From positions 1-64,000 of the forward strand of contig NZ_KB894377.1 of assembly GCF_000374425.1 (NCBI RefSeq): a stretch of DNA of 64,000 nucleotides, read 5' to 3'. The translations under genes were made by a program, and so were the position numbers. The stretch is from Acinetobacter tjernbergiae DSM 14971 = CIP 107465. GTDB lineage: Bacteria; Pseudomonadota; Gammaproteobacteria; Pseudomonadales; Moraxellaceae. Shown here piece by piece: positions 1 through 10,384 of this stretch. The notes below the pieces were generated by a model, which worked only from the letters and a program-made list of their open reading frames with translations, was not told the DNA's origin and made no database searches. Within the stretch, counting starts at the first letter, position 1; each line of letters opens with the position of its first letter.

Positions 1-223
1 CACCAAATAAGCGTTGCATGCCTCTTAAACTACCTCGTTCAAGATAAGTATTCATAATGAGTTCTTTTTGCTCTTCTGTGTATTTGATTTTAGGTTTGAG
101 CACACTTGATCGACCACAATCTTTACATCTGAACTGTGCATTCCCACTTTGGTTGTGCCCATTCTTATAGATATTTGCTGATTGGCAACGGGTACATACA
201 TAGCTTATCGTTTCTATGATCAT
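1..223 (-). CDS. IS1-family transposase N-terminal part (InsA-like), partial
   Basis: The minus-strand frame starts with ATG at 221-223 and runs off the left edge, giving 74 residues. The N-terminus carries a zinc-ribbon pattern with CxxC pairs at C10/C13 and C33/C36 (CTRC and CKDC), followed by a helix-turn-helix-like stretch ending RGMQRLFG. This is the DNA-binding part of IS1-type InsA and of fused InsAB' transposases. The catalytic DDE part is outside the window, so whether this element uses a programmed frameshift or one continuous frame cannot be told. Confidence 0.8.
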   Translation of the reverse strand, partial: MIIETISYVCTRCQSANIYKNGHNQSGNAQFRCKDCGRSSVLKPKIKYTEEQKELIMNTYLERGSLRGMQRLFG

Positions 224-293
224 ATTTAAGGTCTATTGCTCAGGCGTTTCCATTTTTATTCTAGATTAAAACACGTTGATTTTGGACACTACC
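1..293 (-). mobile_element. IS1-family insertion sequence, partial (one end)
   Basis: The window opens inside an insertion sequence. Its outer end is at 293, where the minus strand begins GGTAGTGTCCAAAATC, a start typical of IS1-family terminal inverted repeats. An InsA-like reading frame starts 70 bp inside. The other end, the insB part and the target duplication lie left of the window, so the element cannot be named. It truncates the gene whose 3' end follows at 294-398. Confidence 0.8.
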
Positions 294-398
294 AAGCGTT
301 TATATGATTTGCGTATCAATAGTAGCAGAGTGCAATCTCGTTATCAGGATGCGGTACGGAATTTAGAGCGTTTCAAAGCTGAGCGTGGACTTCGTTAA
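294..398 (+). pseudogene. 3' remnant of a gene cut by the IS, probably phage gp36-like (DUF1320)
   Basis: Immediately after the IS end an open frame of 34 codons runs to TAA at 396-398 with no start codon, so it is the tail of a disrupted gene. The residues include RLYD, SSRVQSRYQDAVRNLERF and a terminal GLR. This resembles from memory the C-terminus of the Mu gp36/DUF1320 phage head-tail family (pattern LYD..S..V..RY.DAV.FLE). No other phage gene is visible nearby, so if correct this is the last trace of a prophage. The family call is tentative; the truncation by the IS is clear. Confidence 0.4.
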
Positions 399-807
399 TT
401 TCAATTATATTTTTAGATCAACCTAATAATTATCATATTGATCATTAAATGAATACTGACAGATTCCTAAAATGAGATGAAAGATACAACTAAAAATTAT
501 TTTTATAAGATGTTCTACATGCCGTGTAATGAGCTCTATGCATGCTCATCATATAGAGCAGTAATTAGAACATTCGTGTGGTATGCAGATTACAGAAATG
601 TAAGGATGTGATATTGATGAAATCAACGAAAACACACAAAAGTAGATATTGTTGAGCAAAAAACACCATGTCTACAAAAGATGTAATTGCTAAAAAAGAA
701 TCAATGAATTGCTCGAAAATTAGACGATAGACAAGTGGTTCTTATTAAGATCGTCAATTATAAATCAGCTTATATCCAATTGAAACTTGGTTGATAATTA
801 ATCTAAG
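399..807. other. 409-bp AT-rich stretch with no recognisable gene
   Basis: Between the IS-truncated remnant and the coq7 terminator I see no open frame with a convincing start, ribosome binding site or known motif. It may be decayed prophage DNA, given the possible phage remnant on its left. Confidence 0.5.
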
Positions 808-845
808 AAAATAAAGAGAACTATCTTAAATAGCTCCCTTTATTT
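808..845 (-). terminator. Intrinsic terminator downstream of coq7
   Basis: AAATAAAGAGAACTA and TAGCTCCCTTTATTT form an imperfect stem around a 7-nt loop. Read on the minus strand it is followed by T-rich sequence and lies just past the coq7 stop. Confidence 0.6.
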
Positions 846-851
846 ATTATT

Positions 852-1487
852 TTATAAATAATAACTTGTTTTGGTCATGAGTTTTGAGATCGCAGTCATG
901 GTAATACGAACTGGAACGGGTAAGTCCACGCCACCCGCTTTTAAGGCTGTATCACGATGATTTAACTCATCTTCATTCATTTGTTCCAAAATTTTACGTG
1001 AACGGTCATCATGTGCAGGAAGTTGTTGAAGGTGTTCCTGTAAATGTTGGCTGACTTGACGTTCAGTTTCAGCAACAAAACCTAAACTATACTTATCACC
1101 TGCAATGCCTGCAATTGCGCCCATACCATACGATAAACCATACCAAACAGGGTTTAAAACACTGGTATGACTGTCTAATTCTTTTAAACGATCTTCACAC
1201 CAAGCCAAATGATCTTGTTCTTCGATGGCTGCTTGCTGCATTTCTTCACGGACATGTGGTAGTTTTGCCGTAAGTGCTTGACCATGATAAAGTGCTTGGG
1301 CGCAGACTTCACCACTATGGTTGACACGCATTAAACCTGCTACATGGCGAGCATCACTTACGCATAATTGTGACGGTTCATCATTTGCTGGATTCGTCCG
1401 CTGAGCAGTGGTTGCACCTGGCACCAAACTACGTAAAGCCTGATCGAAAGAATTAATAAGTTTATCGAGACCTGTGTAATGACGCAT
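852..1487 (-). CDS. coq7: Demethoxyubiquinone (DMQ) hydroxylase Coq7
   Basis: A 211-residue ferritin-like di-iron monooxygenase of ubiquinone biosynthesis. It hydroxylates 2-polyprenyl-3-methyl-6-methoxy-benzoquinol at the inner membrane. Metal ligands are visible as E60 (NHSGEVCAQ), E90 and H93 (EEQDH), a Glu in AETERQ near 140-142, and E174/H177 (EDELNH). Length and motif spacing fit the bacterial Coq7 family. Three nucleotides separate its start from the stop of the upstream lplT-like gene, so the two are cotranscribed. A second, divergent Coq7-like protein is encoded at 22304-22867. Confidence 0.93.
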   Translation of the reverse strand: MRHYTGLDKLINSFDQALRSLVPGATTAQRTNPANDEPSQLCVSDARHVAGLMRVNHSGEVCAQALYHGQALTAKLPHVREEMQQAAIEEQDHLAWCEDRLKELDSHTSVLNPVWYGLSYGMGAIAGIAGDKYSLGFVAETERQVSQHLQEHLQQLPAHDDRSRKILEQMNEDELNHRDTALKAGGVDLPVPVRITMTAISKLMTKTSYYL

Positions 1488-1490
1488 ATA

Positions 1491-2813
1491 TTAATCCTCT
1501 AAAGTATTCGGCGCATTTTCCAATAAAGGTTTTAAGCGTTTTAATAACCAAAATGAAAAAATTGCACTTAAAACAGCCGTAATCGTGAATAAGATTTTAA
1601 TATCAATTTTTAAAATACTTAAGATCAAAATTGAAAAAATAGCAGAAGAAACCATAAATACCGCATTGAGAATATTATTTGCGGCAACAACACGTGCACG
1701 ATGAGAACGTGGGGAGTAAGCTTGCATCATGGCATAAAGTGGCACGATGTAAAAACCACCACTAATCCCAAGTAAAGTGACTGCAAGCATGACATGGTAA
1801 TACACAGCACCTTGAGTAAAAATATCTTTTAAGCTGAGTAAATCACCCGTACGCTCAGGTACAAACGAGAGGCTCGCTGCCAAATACAGGGCAAAAATGG
1901 TTAAGCCAATTGCTCCATAAGGTACCATTTTGATATTAATTTCTATGCCACCTATTTTGCGGCAAAGTAACGAACCTATACCAATTCCAACGGAAAAAAA
2001 GGTCAAAAGTAAGCTAACAACATTTTCTGAAGCGTGAAGATTTTGCAATGTCAGCTGTGGAATTTGGGTTAAATAGGTTGCTCCATAAAACCAATACCAA
2101 GAGTTGCCGAGTAGAACGATGAAAATGACTGGAATACGCTTTGCGTATGTTAAGGTTTCTAAACTGGTTTGTATAAAATTCCAATTGATTTTTAAGTCAG
2201 GTGCAGCCACTTTTTGAGGGAGGATAAAGCGACTACATAAATAGCCTAAGCAGGCAATAGTGATAACAGTAATACTAATCCACAAGAGATTACCTTCAGA
2301 GGTGGCAATCACAGCACCACCTAAAACCATACCTAACAAAATAGCAATTGATGTACCAGATTGAAATAAAGCATTTCCTGACATTAATTCTTGCGGTTTT
2401 AATATTTCAGGCAATATAGCGTACTTGATCGGGCCAAAGCAGGTGGAATGGGTTCCCATCAAAAAAAGTGCCAATAATAGCAGCCATAAATTTCCCAGTA
2501 AAAAACCCGCTGAACCGATAAGCATAATCACAATTTCTAATATTTTAATGAAGCGAATGAGTTGTGAGCGTTCATATCTATCAGCAATTTGCCCTGCCGT
2601 TGCTGAAAAGAAAAAATAAGGCAAAATAAAAAGTAGTGCAGCTAGATTATTTAAAGTACTCACAGGCGTGTTTTGCTGCTGAATCAAACCATAAGTAATA
2701 ACTAATAGAAGTGCTTGCTTATAAACATTATCATTCAGTGCTCCAAAGAATTGGGTGAGAAACATCGGTGCGAACCGACGTGAGGTCATTAACTGCTCAT
2801 CTTGTTTCATCAT
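1491..2813 (-). CDS. lplT: MFS transporter, LplT-like lysophospholipid transporter
   Basis: A 440-residue major facilitator protein with about 12 hydrophobic segments. The N-terminus contains FLTQFFGALNDNVYKQAL, characteristic of the LplT and LplT-Aas family that flips lysophospholipids across the inner membrane for re-acylation. The usual MFS loop motif appears as GQIADRYERSQL. No acyltransferase domain is fused to it, unlike some relatives. The start at MMKQDEQ is used; an internal ATG (MTSRRF) nine residues in is an alternative. It precedes coq7 by 3 nt in the same operon. Substrate is inferred from family only. Confidence 0.75.
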   Translation of the reverse strand: MMKQDEQLMTSRRFAPMFLTQFFGALNDNVYKQALLLVITYGLIQQQNTPVSTLNNLAALLFILPYFFFSATAGQIADRYERSQLIRFIKILEIVIMLIGSAGFLLGNLWLLLLALFLMGTHSTCFGPIKYAILPEILKPQELMSGNALFQSGTSIAILLGMVLGGAVIATSEGNLLWISITVITIACLGYLCSRFILPQKVAAPDLKINWNFIQTSLETLTYAKRIPVIFIVLLGNSWYWFYGATYLTQIPQLTLQNLHASENVVSLLLTFFSVGIGIGSLLCRKIGGIEINIKMVPYGAIGLTIFALYLAASLSFVPERTGDLLSLKDIFTQGAVYYHVMLAVTLLGISGGFYIVPLYAMMQAYSPRSHRARVVAANNILNAVFMVSSAIFSILILSILKIDIKILFTITAVLSAIFSFWLLKRLKPLLENAPNTLED

Positions 2814-3035
2814 GTGTTCACTTCATTGTGTTTTATAAAAAAATGTGACGAACTGTAAAAATGCAATAAAATGCATGTATGATACTTTCATGTTTGATTG
2901 GATGAAAATCAAAGATTTGAAGTTATTTCACCCGTCAAAAACGATAAATTAAAAATAAGTTTAGAGTTCTACATGCTATCTAATGCTAATTTTAAACAGT
3001 TATTACTTGTCCATTCTATGCATTTAATTTTTAAA

Positions 3036-5696
3036 ATGCAGAGTTTTCATAAACTTATTTGTAGTACTTTTTTAATTAGTTCTTGCGTATCAGTGGTTTA
3101 TGCAAAAGAACAAATTTTAGATGTGTCCAAAAATGCAACAATTGATATGTCACTTGATCAAGTTCAGCCACCACAGTTAACAGAGAGTGCTGTATCAAAT
3201 TTAAAAATAGAAACCAACCAATCTAGTGAAAAGTTAATTGAAAAAGATAGTTTATTGGCATTAAAACAACAAGAACAAGCAGTCAATCAAATCAATGAAT
3301 TAAAACCAATTCAGTTTCAAGATAATTTAGAAAACTTACCGGTTATTACCGTTGATCAAAGTATGGCAAATGAGATCTTTCGAGTTGCAGAAGATGCAAA
3401 AAACCAAGCACAAGCGTATAGAGAAAATATGTCTAAAACTCCACAGGTTTTAGTGAGTGATACTTCTCAAACGGAACTTGTAGAACTTGGTAAAGCACCT
3501 ATAAATATTGATCAACTGATGCAGGACATTCAAACGGACAGCAAAATTGTTGTTGAAGCCAATGAAACAGGTCGAACATTAGCTGCATTTCAAACACAAA
3601 GTGAGTCGCAAGCTGAAAAAGTAGGATTTTTTAGGAAAATATGGAATCGCTTTCACCCAGAAAACTTACTAAACGTTGAGAAAGTTCCACGTATTACTGC
3701 AGATATTGTTGGAGCACCGCCTGTTTTAGCAGCTAATATTAAAGCGAAACTTTCGAGTTTTACTCAAGAAGCTTTTGAAGATTTTAATGTTGCTTTACCG
3801 CAATTAAGATCATTAACCAACCAAGCTGCTCAAGCCGTGGGTTATTATAATGCTGAGTTTAAATTTGAACGAGTAAGTGATATTAAGGTTAAAGTTAATG
3901 TTACGCCGAATGAACCAATTGTGATCAAAGAGCAAAATATAGAATTTTCTGGAATGGGTGAAAAACTACCTCAATTCCAAGTGATTCGATTGGTTCCTGA
4001 ACAAGACGAAGGTGATATTTTTAATCATGGTAAGTATGAAACGACCAAGAACAAGATCGTAAGTGCAGCAACAGACAATGGTTTCTTTGATGCTTTTTGG
4101 AAATTACATGATGTTAAAATTAGCCAACCTGCAAAAGTAGCTGATGTTAATTTAAAATATGAGACAGGCGAGCGATATAAACTGAAACAAGTTGAATATC
4201 GGATGAGCGATCCAAGTAAACCCCTACCATTAACTCAAAAAGTTTTGGACAGCTTAGCACCTTGGAAAGACGGTGATGATTATGCTTTTTGGCGTGTGAA
4301 TGCTCTAGCAAATAACTTGACCAATACTCGTTATTTTAATTATACCTTAGTGGATACGATTAAACCTGATCCAATCCAGCCCCCTTTGGAACTAGCACCA
4401 GATTTACAAGCATTGGTTGATCAACAAAAAATTCAACAATCGCAACTGTTGAATAGCCAACAGAAAGCTGAATTGGCACGTCAAAAAGTTACTTCCGATC
4501 AAGAAGTCACTCAGGATCTTGTGGATGAATCACAATTCTCAGGTGGGCAAGCGCCACAAGCCTATGCTTTGGCACGTAGTATGCCCTTAGCACATGAGCA
4601 TGAAGATGATGACGATGAACGTCAAAAGCTTGAAGAGCAAACTAGAATTGAGAAAAAAATCCCAGTTGTTGTGACATTAAACGCTGATAGATTGAATAGT
4701 TTAGAAACGGGTCTTGGTTATGGCACAGATACAGGAGCACGTATTCGTAGCCAATATCGCCGTGCAATTGTGAATAAATATGGGCATGCTTTTGATGCCA
4801 ATATTGAGGTATCGCAAATTCGTCAATCTATAGATGGACGTTATAGTATTCCCTATAAACATCCGTTAAATGATTATTTTAACCTTGTTGGGGGTTATGA
4901 GCGTGAAGAACGTGATGATATTGGGCCAGACATAAATTTATTGGTGGAATCTGCGGTATTGGGTGGAGAGCGCGTCATTAAAAATCCGCTTGGTGATTGG
5001 CAACATACGATTGGCTTACGTTATCGTTTAGACCGTTTGACAAAAAAAGGTGATGTTAATATAGATGAACTTCCTGATGCCTTTAAAGTTTCAGGAATAG
5101 ATTCTGAGCAAGAGTCTTTATTATTTGGCTATGAAGCATCGAAAACGAATTCTAATTCACGGTTGAATCCAACAATTGGCTTTAAACAAACATACAAACT
5201 TGAATTGGGTACAGAATCCTTACTTTCAGACGCGAATATGGCAATTGTATCGGCAGGTTGGCGGTTTATTTATTCATTAGGCGAGAATGCTGATCATCAA
5301 TTTGTAGGGCGTGGGGATGCAAGTTATATTTTTACGGATGACTTTAGCAAAGTACCTTATAATTTACGCTTCTTTACAGGTGGAGATCAGTCGTTACGTG
5401 GTTTTGATTATAAAAGTTTATCACCAGAAGAAAACGGTTTTAAAATCGGTGGGCAAGCCTTAGGGGTTGGCTCTTTAGAATATAATTATCAGTTTAAAGA
5501 TGGTTGGCGCGCGGCAATTTTTTCAGATTTTGGTAATGCCTATGATAAACAGTTTAGTAATCCGACGGAGTATAGTATTGGCGTTGGGATTCGCTGGAAA
5601 TCACCAATTGGTCCAATTCGATTAGATGTGGCTTCAGGAGTTTCAAATGATAACAATCCAATTCGATTGCATTTTTTCATTGGTCCACAACTTTAA
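3036..5696 (+). CDS. tamA: Translocation and assembly module outer-membrane protein TamA
   Basis: An Omp85-superfamily outer-membrane protein of about 886 residues. The chosen ATG gives a signal peptide (MQSFHKLICSTFLISSCVSVVYA); upstream in-frame starts (TTG 2898, ATG 2973, ATG 3018) would bury it. A low-complexity Gln/Glu-rich segment is followed by POTRA-type repeats (around 3680-4400) and a C-terminal 16-strand barrel containing the FTGGDQSLRGFDY lid-lock motif. With TamB, encoded 48 bp downstream, it inserts outer-membrane proteins and links the two membranes. Unusual is the extra Gln-rich linker with an acidic patch (HEHEDDDDE, near 4600) before the barrel. No strong ribosome site is visible, so the start is uncertain. 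Confidence 0.85.
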   Translation: MQSFHKLICSTFLISSCVSVVYAKEQILDVSKNATIDMSLDQVQPPQLTESAVSNLKIETNQSSEKLIEKDSLLALKQQEQAVNQINELKPIQFQDNLENLPVITVDQSMANEIFRVAEDAKNQAQAYRENMSKTPQVLVSDTSQTELVELGKAPINIDQLMQDIQTDSKIVVEANETGRTLAAFQTQSESQAEKVGFFRKIWNRFHPENLLNVEKVPRITADIVGAPPVLAANIKAKLSSFTQEAFEDFNVALPQLRSLTNQAAQAVGYYNAEFKFERVSDIKVKVNVTPNEPIVIKEQNIEFSGMGEKLPQFQVIRLVPEQDEGDIFNHGKYETTKNKIVSAATDNGFFDAFWKLHDVKISQPAKVADVNLKYETGERYKLKQVEYRMSDPSKPLPLTQKVLDSLAPWKDGDDYAFWRVNALANNLTNTRYFNYTLVDTIKPDPIQPPLELAPDLQALVDQQKIQQSQLLNSQQKAELARQKVTSDQEVTQDLVDESQFSGGQAPQAYALARSMPLAHEHEDDDDERQKLEEQTRIEKKIPVVVTLNADRLNSLETGLGYGTDTGARIRSQYRRAIVNKYGHAFDANIEVSQIRQSIDGRYSIPYKHPLNDYFNLVGGYEREERDDIGPDINLLVESAVLGGERVIKNPLGDWQHTIGLRYRLDRLTKKGDVNIDELPDAFKVSGIDSEQESLLFGYEASKTNSNSRLNPTIGFKQTYKLELGTESLLSDANMAIVSAGWRFIYSLGENADHQFVGRGDASYIFTDDFSKVPYNLRFFTGGDQSLRGFDYKSLSPEENGFKIGGQALGVGSLEYNYQFKDGWRAAIFSDFGNAYDKQFSNPTEYSIGVGIRWKSPIGPIRLDVASGVSNDNNPIRLHFFIGPQL

Positions 5697-5744
5697 TAAT
5701 TTTTAAAAAACCCTTCGAGAAGGTCAAACAATTTCAGGTTGATT

Positions 5745-8700
5745 ATGACGGAAGTAGAACAGCAACTAACACCACCAGTTGAACCAAAACAAGAACGGCG
5801 CATTATTCGTAGTATTGCGCTGATCTTGCTGATCATACTTTTATTATTGGTGAGCTCTTTAATTGTCATGATCTCTACTGATAAAGGGAGTCGCTTCCTA
5901 TTAGATCGTGTTCTACAAAGTCAGAAAATGATTCGCTATGAATATGAAGGTGGAAATTTGCTCCGAGGGATCATCCTCAAAAACATTTTAGTTCAATTGA
6001 AAGCGGTTGATGTCTCTTTAGATCGAGCAGATGTTTCTCTTGGATGGAGAGCTATCCTAAATAAAGAAATACATTTAAGTCATGCTGATGTCCAAAACTT
6101 AAAAATTATTAATAAAAAACCACCATCGGGTCAACCATTCGCTTTTAGTGCGATCAAACTTCCATTTATATTGCGTGTCGATGAAGCGACCTTAGACCAT
6201 CTTGAAATTAAGACTCAAACAGCAAAAGTCGGTTTTAATGATATTTATCTCAAAGATGCTTTGTGGTCTGGAACAAAATTAGCGTTTAAAGACTCTAAAA
6301 TGGATATGGGCTATTTGGCTGTCAAAAATGCCACTGGGCAAATGGATTTTAGTGGGAAATATCCAATCAATGCGAAAGCTGATCTGACGCTTCCATCATT
6401 AAAAAGCTTAAATATTCATACCATTAAGGTAGTTGCAGCAGGCTCATTAGATACATTAAAGGCTGGTGTTGCGACGGAAACGCCTGATTTGCTCACAGGC
6501 TGGGCGGTGATACATCCTGTACGTGATCATGTCCCAATGCAAGGTGAATTAATATTCAAAAACTATCATTTACCTTTGTTGAAAGAACAGAAGTTATTTG
6601 CCAAAGATGGCGTTGCACGATTCAATGGTGATATTCAAAAATTGGTTTTAAGCCTAGATACTGATTTGAAAGGCGAACAAATACCAGAAGGCAAATATAA
6701 TGTATTAATGGATACTGACTTAAAGAATCAATTGAATATTCAAGATTTTAATGGTCAGTTAATGGGCGGCTCTGTTGCTCTCAAAGGTTTAGTGAATTGG
6801 CATAAACATGTTTCATGGGATATTAAAGGGCGTTTAGATCGCTTGAATCCCAAAGATAAGACTGTGCCGAAAATTGCTCAGGATTTCTTACCGCCTAATT
6901 TGGATGCAAATCTGAGTTCATCTGGGTCAATGGAAAAAGGTTTGGCACTCAATGCACAGCTTGCTTTTGATCAATATGAAACTTGGGCTGTCAAATTAAA
7001 TCAAGCTGCATCTAAAGATCACAAACCACAGCCAATGCTGTTAAATGTTGCTTGGAAAGATATAGATCGTGCGGTGCCATATATTGGTTGGTTGAGTAGT
7101 GACGAAGGTCATACCGATATTGCATTAAAACAAGGTCAACAAAATATCTATGTTTCTACGACTATCAAACCACATGAAAAAGCGTTATTGCCAACAGGTC
7201 AATATGATGCTCGTCTTGACTTAAAAGCCAATTTTCTTAATGTCGAAAATTTTCGTTATCAAGCGCTAAAAGGTAGCTTATCTGGGCAGGCTAAAGTTAA
7301 ATTACCAACAGAAAAGCAACAACTTACATGGCAGGCACAGCTTAAAGCAGAGAATTTTAATCCCCAAACGGTGGTTGCCGCTGCACCTGTCAATTTATTG
7401 AATGGCGATATCAAAGCAACGGGTTTTGCAAAACCAAATCAACAAATTATCCAACTTGAACGGATTGATTTAAAAGGTCAGATTGTTCAATCGGGTCGTG
7501 TCGAAACTGTTGCTTTAAAAGGCAAAAGTACTACGGCGTTATTATTTAATGATCAAAAGTTGGGTGGTGGTTTTAAAAGTTTTGCAGTGGGTTACGATGG
7601 TTCACTCAACGCTCTGAACCAAGGCAATGGCTTGTTAAAAATCAATATTGCAGGTACGCCTGAGTACATTAAAATCAATGAACTAAAGCATGATGGTGTT
7701 GCAGGTAAGGTTTTTGCTACGGGTGCTATTAACCTAAAAGACAAATTAGGTTGGGACATCAATGCATCCTTGGTACGCTTTAAACCGCAATATTTTGTTT
7801 CTAGTGTTCAAGGTGAACTCTCGGGGCATGTTAAAACACAAGGTATTTGGTCTGAGAAGCTTAAACGTATTGATATTCGTGATCTAAATGCAGCAGGTTT
7901 TCTCAATAACAAACCTATTCGTGGACGTGGAAATCTCTCGTTATTGTTAGATTCCAATCAAAAAGGTTTCTTACCACAACAGTTTGAAGCCAATAATTTA
8001 TTTTTTGCCTATGCACAAAATCAATTACAAGCGACAGGAAATGCACAAAGCTTAAAAATTAAGTTAAATGCACCTGCCTTATATGAACTTTATCCAGGTC
8101 TGCAAGGTCGGGCATATGGAAGCTTAAATGTTCAATCGCAACCACGTTTAAAGGCAACCGCAAATATCGCTGTTGATAATTTTGCATTCAACGAATTGGC
8201 AAGTATTCGGTCGCTACGTATTCAAGGTGAATTGCCAACTTCAGAAGCGACACCGACCTTGTTGATTGCGAAAGTTGATCATTTGCGTAGCGGCAATCGT
8301 GAAATTGAAGATGCAACAATCAACTTGGGGGGTACACGTAAAGCCCATGTACTGAAAGTTGAAAGTAACAATCGTCAATCTAACTTCTATGTACAGCTTG
8401 CAGGTGGTTTTAACCAAAACAATGATTGGTTAGGGCAACTACAAAAAGGTCACTTTAAATCACGCCTTATTGATCTAGTCCAAAATCAAAGCGCACCGAT
8501 CATATATTCTACCGCTCAGTCTGAATTATATATTGGACAACATTGTTGGCAGAGTTTAGGTAGTCAGGTCTGTCTTGATCAATCTGCACGAATTAGCAAG
8601 GCAAAAGGTAATTTTTCTATCATTACTAAGAATTTAGATTTAAATGACTTTGCTGCATTTATGCCTGAGGGGCTGGCGGTTACAGGTCAGCTAAATGGCT

Positions 8701-10250
8701 ATGCTCGAGCGACATGGGCTGTCGATAGTCGTCCGAAACTTGATGCGCGCTTGGTTACACGTCAAGGTAAAATAGGTTTAGCAGCGGATGATCCGCAAGA
8801 TATCGCGACAACTGTCACGTATGACGAATTAAGTTTAATTGCCAAAAGTGTCAGTGATGGATTGTTATTTCGTGTGGATATGAAAACACCAGATATCGGT
8901 ACGGGTTATGCCAATGTGATTGTGAATCCTTTCCAGAATGGAATGCCAATGCGTGGTGAAGTCGCTTTCGATGATGTTCAGCTCAAAGTCTTTAAACCCT
9001 TTATTAAAGATGTACGTTCAATGGCTGGCACATTAGCACTGGCTGGAAAAGTCAATGGAACACTAACTCAACCACAATTTACAGGTGAAATGCGCTTAAA
9101 AGATGGTGCGATCAGCATGATTTCATTGCCTGTTAATTTAAATAATATTCAGCTTTACTCATCTATTCGCCAAGATTCAGCCAGTATTGATGGTGCATTT
9201 AATAGTGGACAAGGTGTTGGTCGTTTAAAAGGAAGTTTTGATTGGAAGGATGATCCACATCTTGCATTAACTTTGAAAGGCGATAATCTATTGATTCGTC
9301 AAGCCCCAATGATTACTGCGATTGTACAACCTGATTTAAGTTTGGATGTTTACCCACTGGATCAACGATTGAGTTTGAAAGGAACGATTGATGTACCTCG
9401 TGCGCGTATTTCTATGCCTGAAACAACAGCTGTGGTTGTGAATGTTTCACCAGACGTTCGTGTCGTTAAACAAGGACAAGATTTGTTAGCAACATTAAAG
9501 GCAGCAAAACCGTGGGATATACGGGCGGATATGACTTTGACTTTGGGGAATCAAGTTATTTTCCAAGGTTTTGAAAGTAATATTCCATTGGTTGGGCGGT
9601 TACATTTATCACAACGTGGTTTAGAAACGGCGATGCGTGCAAATGGTGCGATTGGGGTCAGTCAAAAAGTGAAGATCGAGGCCTATGGTCAAAGTCTTGA
9701 TTTAAATCGTGCGATTGCTCGTTTTAATGGGCCATTAGCTAACCCAACCTTAGATATTGATGCCAATAAATCTGTTCAAGGTAGTATGGTTGGCTTACGC
9801 GTTACAGGAACGGCTACTGTACCTAATATTCAAATTTATAATGATGCAGGATTATCAGAACAAGAGGCTTTGAATGCATTGGTGACTGGACGTATCAATG
9901 AAGGAAGTAGTGGTTTGAGTAATACAGAAGGCTTTAAGTCTGATGTGAATAACACAATTGCTGCAGCTGGTATTAGTATGGGCTTAGGTGGAACGCGGGC
10001 ATTAACCAATCAAATTGGTCGAACCTTTGGTTTAAGTGGTTTAGCACTTGATGCACAAGGAACTGGTGATGATACACAGGTCAGTTTGACAGGCTATATC
10101 ACGCCAGATCTTTTTATTCGTTATGGTATTGGTGTATTTACCCCAGTAAATAAATTGACCCTACGTTATCAAATGAATCGCCGTTTATATTTGGAAGCGA
10201 GTCAGTCTTTAGAGCGAGCAATAGACGTTTTCTATAATTGGCGCTTTTAA
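5745..10250 (+). CDS. tamB: Translocation and assembly module inner-membrane protein TamB (DUF490)
   Basis: A 1501-residue AsmA-like/TamB protein. One N-terminal transmembrane anchor (around residues 22-45, a run of Ile/Leu/Val) is followed by a very long periplasmic region of repeated beta-rich segments that would form the hydrophobic groove bridging the envelope. The conserved DUF490 domain fills the last 350 residues. The start ATG at 5745 follows AGG; a TTG six bases earlier is less likely. It lies just downstream of tamA and is ended by a good terminator, so tamA-tamB form a two-gene operon. Family members also take part in anterograde phospholipid transport; which role dominates here is not visible. 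Confidence 0.92.
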   Translation: MTEVEQQLTPPVEPKQERRIIRSIALILLIILLLLVSSLIVMISTDKGSRFLLDRVLQSQKMIRYEYEGGNLLRGIILKNILVQLKAVDVSLDRADVSLGWRAILNKEIHLSHADVQNLKIINKKPPSGQPFAFSAIKLPFILRVDEATLDHLEIKTQTAKVGFNDIYLKDALWSGTKLAFKDSKMDMGYLAVKNATGQMDFSGKYPINAKADLTLPSLKSLNIHTIKVVAAGSLDTLKAGVATETPDLLTGWAVIHPVRDHVPMQGELIFKNYHLPLLKEQKLFAKDGVARFNGDIQKLVLSLDTDLKGEQIPEGKYNVLMDTDLKNQLNIQDFNGQLMGGSVALKGLVNWHKHVSWDIKGRLDRLNPKDKTVPKIAQDFLPPNLDANLSSSGSMEKGLALNAQLAFDQYETWAVKLNQAASKDHKPQPMLLNVAWKDIDRAVPYIGWLSSDEGHTDIALKQGQQNIYVSTTIKPHEKALLPTGQYDARLDLKANFLNVENFRYQALKGSLSGQAKVKLPTEKQQLTWQAQLKAENFNPQTVVAAAPVNLLNGDIKATGFAKPNQQIIQLERIDLKGQIVQSGRVETVALKGKSTTALLFNDQKLGGGFKSFAVGYDGSLNALNQGNGLLKINIAGTPEYIKINELKHDGVAGKVFATGAINLKDKLGWDINASLVRFKPQYFVSSVQGELSGHVKTQGIWSEKLKRIDIRDLNAAGFLNNKPIRGRGNLSLLLDSNQKGFLPQQFEANNLFFAYAQNQLQATGNAQSLKIKLNAPALYELYPGLQGRAYGSLNVQSQPRLKATANIAVDNFAFNELASIRSLRIQGELPTSEATPTLLIAKVDHLRSGNREIEDATINLGGTRKAHVLKVESNNRQSNFYVQLAGGFNQNNDWLGQLQKGHFKSRLIDLVQNQSAPIIYSTAQSELYIGQHCWQSLGSQVCLDQSARISKAKGNFSIITKNLDLNDFAAFMPEGLAVTGQLNGYARATWAVDSRPKLDARLVTRQGKIGLAADDPQDIATTVTYDELSLIAKSVSDGLLFRVDMKTPDIGTGYANVIVNPFQNGMPMRGEVAFDDVQLKVFKPFIKDVRSMAGTLALAGKVNGTLTQPQFTGEMRLKDGAISMISLPVNLNNIQLYSSIRQDSASIDGAFNSGQGVGRLKGSFDWKDDPHLALTLKGDNLLIRQAPMITAIVQPDLSLDVYPLDQRLSLKGTIDVPRARISMPETTAVVVNVSPDVRVVKQGQDLLATLKAAKPWDIRADMTLTLGNQVIFQGFESNIPLVGRLHLSQRGLETAMRANGAIGVSQKVKIEAYGQSLDLNRAIARFNGPLANPTLDIDANKSVQGSMVGLRVTGTATVPNIQIYNDAGLSEQEALNALVTGRINEGSSGLSNTEGFKSDVNNTIAAAGISMGLGGTRALTNQIGRTFGLSGLALDAQGTGDDTQVSLTGYITPDLFIRYGIGVFTPVNKLTLRYQMNRRLYLEASQSLERAIDVFYNWRF

Positions 10251-10257
10251 GGTCAAC

Positions 10258-10296
10258 AAAAAACCTGTTTCTATGAAGATGGAGCAGGTTTTTTTA
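10258..10296 (+). terminator. Intrinsic terminator of tamA-tamB
   Basis: AAAAACCTG and CAGGTTTTT pair around a short internal loop, followed by a T tract, directly after the tamB stop. Confidence 0.85.
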
Positions 10297-10384
10297 TTTG
10301 TAGATATTTTAGAATAAAAATATGGTAAAATTTTATTAAGTAATTGAAATTTAAAGATTTAATGACATTTTTTGGAGGAATGGG

